From Hydractinia symbiolongicarpus (Eukaryota; Cnidaria; Hydrozoa; Anthoathecata; Hydractiniidae), in the NCBI RefSeq assembly GCF_029227915.1, contig NC_079887.1, positions 5,828,001-5,892,000 on the forward strand: a DNA stretch of 64,000 nt. Direction: 5' to 3'. Under the pieces are notes generated by a model that ran no database searches, was not told the DNA's origin, and was given only the letters and a program-made list of their open reading frames with translations. Of this stretch, positions 47,931 to 58,806 are shown one piece after another. How positions within the stretch are numbered: position 1 is the first letter of the stretch; each line of letters opens with the position of its first letter. The translations under genes were made by a program, and so were the position numbers.

Positions 47931-49640
47931 ATCAAATTTATGAGGTCACAGTCCAAAGCTACTTCAATCAAGTCCCACAGTCAATCCTTTCACTTTAAAA
48001 GCAATGCAACCTAGTAATATCAGAAAAATATCGCCAAGTACATGTTGGTACGAATATGTGACGCAACCGTTGTAATTGAAACGGACTTATAACGTTAGAA
48101 ATTCAATGAAATGTAGTTTTTGAAACTGTCTCTCTCTCTTCAGCGCGCGCTAACGGCTAGAATTGGTCCCACAGTAAAAAACGAAATAATTATCTAACTT
48201 TTTAAATGAAGCGTTACCACGGGGACCAGTGTAGTCGCTAAGTTCCAACAATCATGTCAAATTAAGAAGAATGTTATTCCTTGGAGTCCAATTGGCTCAT
48301 TTATTACATTTATAAGGTCACAGTCCAGAATCAGTTCAATTTAGTCCCACAGTCAATCGTTTAACTGTTAAAAACGATGCAACCTAGTAATAAGAGAAAA
48401 ATATTGCTAAATTCATGTTGGTGGGAATATGTGACGCACCGTTGTAACTGAGGCGGACTGATACCGTTAGAAATTCATTGAAATATAGTTGTTGAGAATG
48501 TCCCTATTTCCTCAGCTCGTGCTAACGGCCAGAATTTGTGCGACAGTAAAAAAAGCCTTTTTTATCTAAATTTTTAAATAAAGCGCTTCCACAGCCCCCA
48601 GTGTAATCGCTGAATTCCAGAAATCATGCCAAATTAAGAAGAATATTATTCCTTGCAGTCCAATTCGCTCATTTATCACATTTATAAGGTCAAAGTCCAA
48701 AATTAGTTCAATTATGTCCCACAGTCAATCGTTTCACTGTTAAAAGCGATGCAACCTAGTAATAGCGGAAACATAACGCTAAATACATGTTGGTACGAAT
48801 ATGTGACGCAACGGTTGTAACTCAAACGGATTGATACCGCTAGAAAGTCAATGAAATGTAGTTTTTGAAACTGTTGCTATATATTCAGCGCTTGTTAACG
48901 GCCACGATTGGTCCCACAGTAAATATGACTTTTTTGGCTAAATTTTTAAATGAAGCGCTACCACAGAGCTTAGTGTAATCGCCGAATTCCAGCAATCATG
49001 TCAAATTAAAAAGAATATTATTCCTTGGTGTCCAATTGCCTCATTTATCACATTTAAAAGGTCACAGTGCCCATTGTAATCGTTGAATTCCAGCATTCAT
49101 GTCAAATTAAGAGAGCTGTTATTTCTGGGAGTCCAATTGGCTCATTTATCACATTTGTAAGGTCACAGTCCAAAATCAGTTCATTTAAGTGCCACAGTGA
49201 ATCGTTTCACTGTTAAAAGCGATACAACCTAGTATTAACAGAAAAATATCCCTAAATACATGTTGGTATGAATATGTGACGCAACCGTTGTAACTCAAAC
49301 GGACTGATACCGTTAGAAATTCATTAAAATGTAGTTTTTTAAAACTGTCTCTATTTCTTCAGCGCGCGATAAGGGGGAGGGTTGGTCCCACAGTAAAAAA
49401 TGACTTATTTATTTAAATTTTTAAATGAAGATCTATCACAGCGCCCAGTGTAATCGCTCAGTTCCGGCAATCATGTCAAATTAAGAAGAATGTTATTTCT
49501 TGGAGTCCAGTTGGTTCACTTATCACATTTATAAGGTCACAGTCCAATGTTACTTCAATTAAGATCCACAGTCAATCGTTTCATTGTTAAAAGCAATACA
49601 ACTTAGTAATATCGGAAAAAAATCACTAACTACTTGTTGG
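47931..49640 (+). repeat. Single monomers including an oversize unit
   Basis: Landmarks: 48159 (K, with ctagaattggtccc), 48531 (agaatttgtgcgacag), 48904 (ggccacgattgg), 49378 (R-like, agggggagggttggt). No higher-order period is visible. The unit from 48904 is 474 bp and is described separately. Core sequences here are more altered than in neighbouring blocks, for example cctcagctcgtgctaacgg near 48510 and attcagcgcttgttaacgg near 48885. Confidence 0.85.
48904..49377 (+). repeat. 474-bp monomer with an internal partial duplication
   Basis: This is the only unit clearly longer than normal. After gtcacag at 49061-49067 the sequence does not continue with tccag but goes back to tgcccattgtaatcgttg, a point normally about 100 bp earlier in the unit. 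The second pass runs through cagcattcatgtcaaattaa and another gtcacag. The copied interval measures 101 bp between the two cacag words (48962 and 49063). The second pass matches the ggccacg class (cccattgtaatcgttg, ctgggagtcc) and the first pass matches the gagcttagtgtaatc class, so the unit joins two monomer classes at a shared CACAG. Confidence 0.92.
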
Positions 49641-51890
49641 TACGAATATGTGACGCAACCATTGTAACTGAAACGGATTGATACCTCCAAAAAGTCAATG
49701 AAATGTAATTTTTGAGAATGTCTCTATTTGTTTAGCGCGTGCTAACGGCCAGGATTGGCCCCACAGTAAAGAAAGACTTTTTTATCTAAATTTTCAAATA
49801 AAGCGCTACCAAAGAGCCTAGTGTAATCGCTGAGTTCCAGCAATCATGTCAAATTAAGAAGAATGATACTTCTTGGTGTCCAATCGTCTCATTTATCACA
49901 TTTAAAAGTTCACAGTCCAGAATCAGTGCTATTAAGACCCACATTCAATCGTTTCACTGTTAAAAGCGATGCAACATAATAATGTCGGAAAACATTCTCT
50001 AACTACTTGTTGGTACGAATATGTGACGCAACCTTTGTAACTCGAACGGACTGATACCGTTAGAAAGTCATTAAAATGTAGTTTTAAAAGTGTCTCTTTT
50101 CTTCAGCGCGCGATAACGGCTAGGATTGGTTCCACAGTAGAAAATGACTTATTTATCTAAACTTTTCAAATAAAGCGCTATCACAGAGCCTAGTGTAATC
50201 GCTGAATTCCAGCAATCATGTCAATATAAGAAGAATGTTATTCCTTGGAGTCCAATTGGCTCATTTATCATATTTAGAAAGTCACAGTCCAGAATCAGTT
50301 AAATTAAGTCCCACAGTTATTCGTTTCACTGTTAAAAGCAATACAACTTATTAATGTCGGAAAAAATTCACTAACTACTTCTTGGTAAGAATATGTGACG
50401 CAACCTTTGTAACTCAAACGGATTGATACCGCCACGAAGTCAATGAAATGTAGTTTTGAGAATGTCTCTATTTATTCAGCGCGTGCTAACGGCCAGGATT
50501 GGTCCCACAGAAAAAATGACTTACTTATCTAAATTTTTAAATGAAGCGTTACCACAGCGCCCGGTATAATCACTGAGTTCCAACAGTCATGTCAAATTAA
50601 GAAGAATGATATTTCTTGGGGTCCAGTTGGCTCACTTATCACATTTATAAGGTCACAGTCCAAAGTTACTTCAATTAAGTCCCAGTGTCAATCGTTTCAC
50701 TGTTAAAAGCGATATAACTTCGTAATATCGCAAAAAGATCACTAAATACATGTTGGTACGAATATGTGACGCAACCATTGTAACTCAAACGGATTGATAC
50801 CTCCAAAAAGTCAATGAAATGTAATTTTTGAGAATGTCTCTATTTGTTTAGCGCGTGCTAACGGCCAGGATTGGCCCCACAGTAAAGAAAGACTTTTTTA
50901 TCTAAATTTTCAAATAAAGCGCTACCAAAGAGCCTAGTGTAATCGCTGAGTTCCAGCAATCATGTCAAATTAAGAAGAATGATACTTCTTGGTGTCCAAT
51001 CGTCTCATTTATCACATTTAAAAGGTCACAGTCCAGAATCAGTGCAATTAAGACCCACATTCAATCGTTTCACTGTTAAAAGCGATGCAACATAGTAATG
51101 TCGGAAAAAATTCTCTAACTACTTGTTGGTAAGAATATGTGACGCAACCTTTGTAACTCGAACGGACTGATACCGTTAGAAAGTCATTGAAATGTAGTTT
51201 TAAAAGTGTCTCTTTTCTTCAGCGCGCGATAACGGCTAGGATCGGTTCCACAGTAGAAAATGACTTATTTATCTAAACTTTTCAAATAAAGCGCTATCAC
51301 AGAGCCTAGTGTAATCGCTGAATTCCAGCAATCATGTCAATATAAGAAGAATGTTATTCCTTGGAGTCCAATTGGCTCATTTATCATATTTAGAAAGTCA
51401 CAGTCCAGAATCAGTTAAATTAAGTCCAACAGTCATTCGTTTCACTGTTAAAAGCAATACAACTTAGTAATGTCGGAAAAAATTCACTAACTACTTCTTG
51501 GTCAGAATATGTGACGCAACCTTTGTAACTCAAACGGATTGATACCGCCACGAAGTCAATGAAATGTAGTTTTGAGAATGTCTCTATTTATTCAGCGCGT
51601 GCTAACGGCCAGGATTGGTCCCACAGAAAAAATGACTTACTTATCTAAATTTTTAAATGAAGCGTTACCACAGCGCCCGGTATAATCACTGAGTTCCAAC
51701 AGTCATGTCAAATTAAGAAGAATGATATTTCTTGGGGTCAAGTTGGCTCACTTATCACATTTATAAGGTCACAGTCCAAAGTTACTTCAATTAAGTCCCA
51801 GTGTCAATCGTTTCACTGTTAAAAGCGATATAACTTCGTAATATCGCAAAAAGATCACTAAATACATGTTGGTACGAATATGTGACGCAA
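49640..51890 (+). repeat. 1116-bp 3-mer, two copies
   Basis: Landmarks 49751, 50122, 50495 and then 50867, 51238, 51611 are each 1116 bp apart. The first unit of each copy has the private variant aggattggccccacag, the second is class F, the third has ggccagg with cccacagaaaaaatgac. Visible differences include aggattggttcc at 50122 against aggatcggttcc at 51238, and gtgctattaag against gtgcaattaag. The block ends where accattgtaac is replaced by accgttggaac near 51888. Confidence 0.9.
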
Positions 51891-52979
51891 CCGTTGGAAC
51901 TCAAACGGATTGATATCGTCACGAAGTCAATGAAATGTAGTTTTGAGAATGTCTCTATTTATTCAGCGCGTGCTAACGGCCAGGATTGGTCCCACAGTAA
52001 AGAAAGACTTTTTATCTAAATTTTCAAATAAAGCGCTATCACAGAGCCTAGTGTAATCGCTGAATTCCAGCAATCATGTCAAATTAAGAAGAATGTTACT
52101 CCTTGCGGTCCAGTTGGCTCACTTATCAAATTTATAAGGTCACAGTCCAAAGTTACTTCAATTAAGTCCCAGAGTCAACCTTTTCACTGTTAAAAGCGAT
52201 ATAACTTAGTAATATCGCAAAAAGATCACTAAATACATGTTGGTACGAATATGTGACGCAACCTTTGTAACTCAAACGGACTGATACCGTTAGAAAGTCA
52301 TTGAAATGTAGTTTTTAAAACCGTCTCTATATCTTCAGCGCGCGATAACGGCTAGGATTGGTGGCACGGTAAAAAATGACTTATTTATCTAAATTTTTAA
52401 ATGAAGCGTTACCACAGAGCCTAGTGTAATCGCTGAATTCCAGCAATCATGGTAAATTAAGAAGAATGTTTTTCCGTGCGGTCCAATTGGTTAATTTATC
52501 ACATTTAAAAAGTCACAGTCCAGAATCAGTTAAATTAAGTCCCACAGTCATTCGTTTCACTGTTAAAACCGATACAACTTAGTAATGTCGGAAAAAATTA
52601 ACTAACTACTTGTTGGTAATATTATGTGACGCAACCTTTGTAACTCAAACGGACTGATACCGTTAGAAAGTCATTGAAATGTAGTTTTTAAAACTATCTC
52701 TATTTTTTCAGCGCGCGATAACGGCTAGGATTGGTCCCACAGAATAAAATGAGTTATTTATCTAAATTTTTAAATGAAGCGTTACCACAGAGTCTAGTGT
52801 AATCGCTGAATTCCAGCAATCATGTCAAATTAAAAAGAATGATATTTCTTGGGGTCCAGTTGGCTCATTTATCACATTTATAAGATCACAGTCCAGAATC
52901 AGTTCAATTAAGTCCCATAGTTAATCGTTTCACTGTTAAAAGCGATCCAACTTAGTAATATCGGAAAAAATCACTAAAT

Positions 52980-52999
52980 ACATGTTGGTACGAACATGT
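52980..52999. other. ACATGTT-ggtacg-AACATGT inverted repeat
   Basis: A 7-bp-arm version of the same dyad, perfect here because the unit reads gaacatgtg instead of the common gaatatgtg. Similar perfect copies occur in several units between 39.4 kb and 58.2 kb. Confidence 0.7.
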
Positions 53000-53467
53000 G
53001 ACGCAACCGTTGTAACTCAAACAGATTGACACCGTTACAAAGTCAATGAAATGTAGTTTTTGAAAATGTCTCTCTTTCTTTAGCGCGCTAACGGCCAGGA
53101 TTGGTCCCACAGTACAGTATGACTTATTTATCTAAACGTTTGAATAAAGCGCTACCACAGCGCCCAGTTTAATCGGCAAATTCCAGCAATCATGTCAAAT
53201 TAAAAAGAATGTTATTTCTTGGGTCCAATTGTCTCAGTTATCACATTTATGAGGTCAAAGTCCAAAATCAGTTCAATTAAGCCCCACAGTCAATCCTTTC
53301 ACTTTAAAAGCGATGCAACCTAGTAATATCAGATTAATATCGCCATGTACATGTTGGTACGAATATGTGACGCAACCGTCGTAATTGAAACGGACTGATA
53401 CCGTTAGAAATTCAATGAAATGTAGTTTTTGAAATTGTCTCTCTTTCTTTAGCGCGCGCCAACGGCT

Positions 53468-53828
53468 AGGATTTGTCACGAAATAATTATCTAACTTTTT
53501 AAATGAAGCGTTACCACGGGGACCAGTGTAGTCGCTGAGTTCCAACAATCATGTCAAATTAAGAAGAATGTTATTCCTTGGAGTCCAATTGGCTCATTTA
53601 TTACATTTATAAGGTCACAGTCCAGAATTAGTTCAATTAAGTCCCACAGTCATTCGTTTCACTGTTAAAGGCGATACAACTTAGTAATATCGGAAAAAAA
53701 TCACTAAATACATGTTGGTGCAAACATGTGACGCAACCGTTGTAACTGAAACGGACTGACACTGTTACAAAGTCAATGAAATGTAGTTTTTGAAAATGTC
53801 TCTATTTCTTCAGCGTGCGATAACGGCT
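53468..53828 (+). repeat. 361-bp K monomer with a 12-bp deletion, first copy
   Basis: The landmark aggatttgtc is followed directly by acgaaataattatc. In the related unit at 58651 and in other K units, ccacagtaaaaa stands between these parts, so 12 bp are missing, matching the 361-bp spacing to the next landmark. A 91-codon minus-strand frame (53273-53548) runs across this deletion; it has no recognisable domain and exists only because the deletion and frame happen to stay open. Confidence 0.9.
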
Positions 53829-56430
53829 AGGATTGGTCCCACAGAAAAATGTGACTTATTTATCTAAATTTTTAAATGAAGCGCTATCACAGAGCCTAGT
53901 GTAATCGCTGCATTCCAGTAATCATGTCAAATTAAGAAGAATGTTATTCCTTGCGGTCCAGATGGCTCACTTATCAAATTTATAAGGTCACAGTCCAAAG
54001 TTACTTCAATTAAGTCCCAGAGTCAATCGTTTCACTGTTAAAAGCGATATAACTTAGTAATATCGCAAAAAGATCACTAAATACATGTTGGTACGAATAT
54101 GTGACGCAACCATTGTAACTCAAACGGACTGATACCGTTAGAAAGTCATTGAAATGTAGTTTTTAAAACCGTCTCTATATCTTCAGCGCGCGATAACGGC
54201 TAGGATTGGTCGCACGGTAAAAAATGACTTATTTATCTAAATTTTTAAATGAAGCGTTACCACAGAGCCTAGTATAACCGCTGAATTCCAGCAATCATGT
54301 TAAATTAAGAAGAATGTTTTTCCTTGCGGTCCAATTGGCTCATTTATCACACTTAAAAAGTCACAGTCCAGAATTAGTTAAATTAAGTCCCACAGTCATT
54401 CGTTTCACTGTTAAAACCGATACAACTTGGTAATGTCGGAAAAAATTCACTAACAACTTGTTGGTAAGAATATGTGACGCAACCTTTGTAACTCAAACGG
54501 ACTGATACCGTTAGAAAGTCATTGAAATGTATTTTTTGAAATTGTCTCTCTTTCTTCAGCGCGCGATAACGGCTAGGATTGGTCCCACAGAATAAAATGA
54601 CTTATTTATCTAAATTTTTAAATGAAGCGTTACCACAGAGTCTAGTGTAATCGCTGAATTCCAGCAATCATGTCAAATTCAGAAGAATGGTATTTCTTGG
54701 GGTCTAGTTGGCTCATTTATCACATTTATAAGATCACAGCCCAGAATCAGTTCAATTAAGTCCCATAGTTAATCGTTTCACTGTTAAAAGCGATCCAACT
54801 TAGTAATATCGGAAAAAATCACTAAATACATGTTGGTACGAACATGTGACGCAACCGTTGTAACTCAAACGAATTGACACCGTTACAAAGTCAATGAAAT
54901 GTAGTTTTTGAAAATGTCTCTATTTATTCAGCGCGTGCTAACGGCCAGGATTGGTCCCACAGAAAAAAATGACTTACTTATCTAAATTTTTAAATGAAGC
55001 GTTACCACAGCGCCCAGTATAATCGCTGAGATCCAACAGTCATGTCAAATTAAGAAGAATGATATTTCTTGGGGTCCAGTTGGCTCAATTATCACATTTA
55101 TAAGATCACAGTCCAGAATTAGTTCAATTAAGTCCCATAGTTAATCGTTTCACTGTTAAAAGCGATCCAACTTAGTAATATCGGAAAAAATCACTAAATA
55201 CATGTTGGTACGAACATGTGACGCAACCTTTGTAACTCAAACGGACTGATACCGTTAGAAAGTCATTGAAATGTAGTTTTTGAAATTGCGTCTCTTTCTT
55301 CAGCGCGCGATAACGGCTAGGATTGGTCCCACAGAATAAAATGACTTATTTATCTAAATTTTTAAATGAAGCGTTACCACAGCGCCCAGTATAATCGCTG
55401 AGATCCAACAGTCATGTCAAATTAAGAAGAATGATATTTCTTGGGTCCAGTTGGCTCAATTATCACATTTATAAGATCACAGTCCAGAATCAGTTCAATT
55501 AAGTCCCATAGTTAATCGTTTCACTGTTAAAAGCGATCCAACTTAGTAATATCGGAAAAAATCACTAAATACATGTTGGTACGAACATGTGACGCAACCG
55601 TTGTAACTCAAACGGACTGATACCGTTAGAAAGTCATTGAAATGTAATTTTTAAAACCGTCTCTATATCTTCAGCGCGCGATAACGGCTAGGATTGGTGG
55701 CACGGTAAAAAATGACTTATTTATCTAAATTTTTAAATGAAGCGTTACCACAGAGCCTAGTGTAATCGCTGAATTCCAGCAATCATGGTAAATTAAGAAG
55801 AATGTTTTTCCGTGCGGTCCAATTGGTTAATTTATCACATTTAAAAAGTCACAGTCCAGAATCAGTTCAATTAAGTCCCATAGTTAATCGTTTCACTGTT
55901 AAAAGCGATCCAACTTAGTAATATCGGAAAAAATCACTAAATACATGTTGGTACGAACATGTGACGCAACCGTTGTAACTCAAAAGGATTGACACCGTTA
56001 CAAAGTCAATGAAATGTAGTTTTTGAAAATGTCTCTCTTTCTTCAGCGCGCTAACGGCCAGGATTGGTCCCACAGTACAGTATGACTTATTTATCTAAAC
56101 GTTTGAATAAAGCGCTACCACAGCGCCCAGTTTAATCGGCAAATTCCAGCAATCATGTCAAATTAAAAAGAATGTTATTTCTTGGGTCCAATTGTCTCAG
56201 TTATCACATTTATGAGGTCAAAGTCCAAAATCAGTTCAATTAAGCCCCACAGTCAATCCTTTCACTTTAAAAGCGATGCAACCTAGTAATATCAGAAAAA
56301 TATCGCCATGTACATGTTGGTACGAATATGTGACGCAACCGTCGTAATTGAAACGGACTGATACCGTTAGAAATTCAATGAAATGTAGTTTTTGAAATTG
56401 TCTCTCTTTCTTTAGCGCGCGCCAACGGCT

Positions 56431-56790
56431 AGGATTTGTCACGAAATAATTATCTAACTTTTTAAATGAAGCGTTACCACGGGGACCAGTGTAGTCGCTG
56501 AGTTCCAACAATCATGTCAAATTAAGAAGAATGTTATTCCTTGGAGTCCAATTGGCTCATTTATTACATTTATAAGGTCACAGTCCAGAATTAGTTCAAT
56601 TAAGTCCCAGTGTCAATCGTTTCACTGTTAAAAGCGATATAACTTCGTAATATCGCAAAAAGATCACTAAATACATGTTGGTACGACTATTTGACGCGAC
56701 CGTTGGAACTCAAACGGATTGATATCGCTACGAAGTCAATGAAATGTAGTTTTGAGAATGTCTCTATTGATTCAGCGCGTGCTAACGGCC
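56431..56790 (+). repeat. 360-bp K monomer with the same 12-bp deletion, second copy
   Basis: It has the same join of aggatttgtc to acgaaataattatc as the unit at 53468, 2963 bp upstream, and the spacing to the next landmark is 360 bp. The shared deletion shows that these two HOR copies descend from one ancestor that already carried it. The downstream neighbours differ (taaagaaagac at 56791, but cccacagaaaaatgtgac at 53829), so exchange has occurred since. Confidence 0.9.
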
Positions 56791-58650
56791 AGGATTGGTC
56801 CCACAGTAAAGAAAGACTTTTTATCTAAATTTTCAAATAAAGCGCTACCACAGCGCCCAGTGTAATCGCTGAGTTCTGGAAATCATTTCAAATTAAGAAG
56901 AATATTATTCCTTGCGGTCCAGTTGGCTCACTTATCAAATTTATAAGGTCACAGTCCAAAGTTACTTCAATTAAGTCCCAGAGTCAATCGTTTCACTGTT
57001 AAAAGCGATATAACTTAGTAATATCGCAAAAACATCACTAAATACATGTTGGTACGAATATGTGACGCAACCTTTGTAACTCAAACGGACTGATACCGTT
57101 AGAAAGTCATTGAAATGCAGTTTTTAAAACCGTCTCTATATCTTCAGCGCGCGATAACGGCTAGGATTGGTTGCACGGTAAAAAATGACTTATTTATCTA
57201 AATTTTTAAATGAAGCGTTACCACAGAGCCTAGTGTAATCGCTGAATTCCAGCAATCATGATAAATTAAGAAGAATGTTTTTCCTTGCGGACCAATTGGC
57301 TCATTTATCACATTTAAAAAGTCACTGTCCAGAATCAGTTAAATTAAGTCCCACAGTCATTCGTTTCACTGTTAAAACCGATACAACTTGGTAATGTCGG
57401 AAAAAATTCACTAACTACTTGTTGGTAAGAATATGTGACGCCACCTTTGTAACTCAAACGGACTGATACCGTTAGAAAGTCATTGAAATGTAGTTTTTGA
57501 AATTGTCTCTCTTTCTTCAGCGCGCGATAACGGCTAGGATTGGTCCCACAGAATAAAATGACTTATTTATCTAAATTTTTAAATGAAGCGTTACCACAGA
57601 GTCTAGTGTAATCGCTGAATTCCAGCAATCATGTTAAATTAAGAAGAATGTTTTTCCTTGCGGACCAATTGGCTCATTTATCAAATTTTTAAAAGTCACT
57701 GTCCAGAATCAGTTAAATTATGTCCCACAGTCATTCGTTTCACTGTTAAAAGCGATACAACTTAGTAATGTCGGAAAAAATTCACTAACTACTTCTTGGT
57801 CAGAATATGTGACGCAACCTTTGTAACTCAAACGGACTGATACCGTTAGAAAGTCATTGAAATGTAGTTTTTAAAACTGTCCCTATTTCTTCAGCGCGTG
57901 ATAACGGCTAGGATTGGTCCCACAGAATAAAATGACTTATTTATCTAAATTTTTAAATGAAGCGTTACCACAGAGTCTAGTGTAATTGCTGAATTCCAGC
58001 AATCATGTTAAATTAAGAAGAATGATATTTCTTGGGGTCCAGTTGGCTCATTTATCACATTTATAAGATCACAGTCCAGAATTAGTTCAATTAAGTCCCA
58101 TAGTTAATCGTTTCACTGTTAAAAGCGATCCAACTTAGTAATATCGGAAAAAATCACTAAATACATTTTGGTACGAACATGTGACGCAACCGTTGTAACT
58201 CAAACGGATTGACACCGTTACAAAGTCAATGAAATGTAGTTTTTGAAAATGTCTCTCTTTCTTCAGCGCGCTAACGGCTACGATTGGTCCCACAGTACAG
58301 TATGACTTATTTATCTAAACGTTTGAATCAAGCGCTACCACAGCACCCAGTTTAATCGGCAAATTCCAGCAATCATGTCAAACTAAAAAGAATGTTATTT
58401 CTTGGGTCCAATTGTCTCAGTTATCACATTTATGAGGTCAAAGTCCAAAATCAGTTCAATTAAGCCCCACAGTCAATCCTTTCACTTTAAAAGCAATGCA
58501 ACCTAGTAATATCAGAAAAATATCGCCAAGTACATGTTGGTACGAATATGTGACGCAACCGTCGTAATTGAAACGGACTGATACCGTTAGAAATTCAATG
58601 AAATGTAGTTTTTGAAATTGTCTCTCTTTCTTCAGCGCGCGCTAACGTCT

Positions 58651-58806
58651 AGGATTTGTCCCACAGTAAAAAACGAAATAATTATCTAACTTTTTAAATG
58701 AAGCGTTACCACGGGGACCAGTGTAGTCGCTGAGTTCCAACAATCATGTCAAATTAAGAAGAATGTTATTCCTTGGAGTCCAATTCTTCTGCGCGCGATA
58801 ACGGCT
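58651..58806 (+). repeat. 156-bp truncated monomer
   Basis: This is the only strongly shortened unit. A K-class head (aggatttgtcccacag, gaccagtgtagtcgctg, ccttggagtccaatt) ends at about 58785 and is joined directly to cttctgcgcgcgataacgg, the leader of the next unit's core. About 216 bp are missing relative to a normal unit, from ggctcattt through ctattt. The join offers only about two bases of shared sequence (tt). It also separates the 8-mer block on the left from divergent monomers on the right. Confidence 0.93.

Larger units (their letters stand above)
51891..58785 (+). repeat. 2963-bp 8-mer HOR, with partial further copies
   Basis: Landmarks: 51982, 52354, 52727, 53097, 53468, 53829, 54202, 54575, 54947, 55319, 55690, 56060, 56431, 56791, 57163, 57536, 57910, 58280, 58651. 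The pair 53097/53468 (gtacagtatgac unit, then a K unit with a 12-bp deletion) recurs at 56060/56431, an offset of 2963 bp, eight units. The same pair of classes appears again at 58280/58651, 2220 bp on (six units), but with an undeleted K. Several E-like units (cccacagaataaaatgac) alternate with units carrying gtggcacgg, gtcgcacgg or gttgcacgg. Copies are more divergent than in the 22-29 kb block. Confidence 0.88.

Noticed and set aside
52978-53003. Pair of p53-like half sites around acatgttggtacgaacatgt
   Set aside because: Each half matches only about 8 of 10 positions of RRRCWWGYYY; the symmetry of the dyad explains the match without a specific factor.
53273-53548. 91-codon minus-strand open frame, with a twin at 56236-56511
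   Set aside because: It covers satellite sequence in antisense, shows no domain, and its twin is simply the next HOR copy. Other units lack it because of ordinary stops. There is no sign of coding selection.
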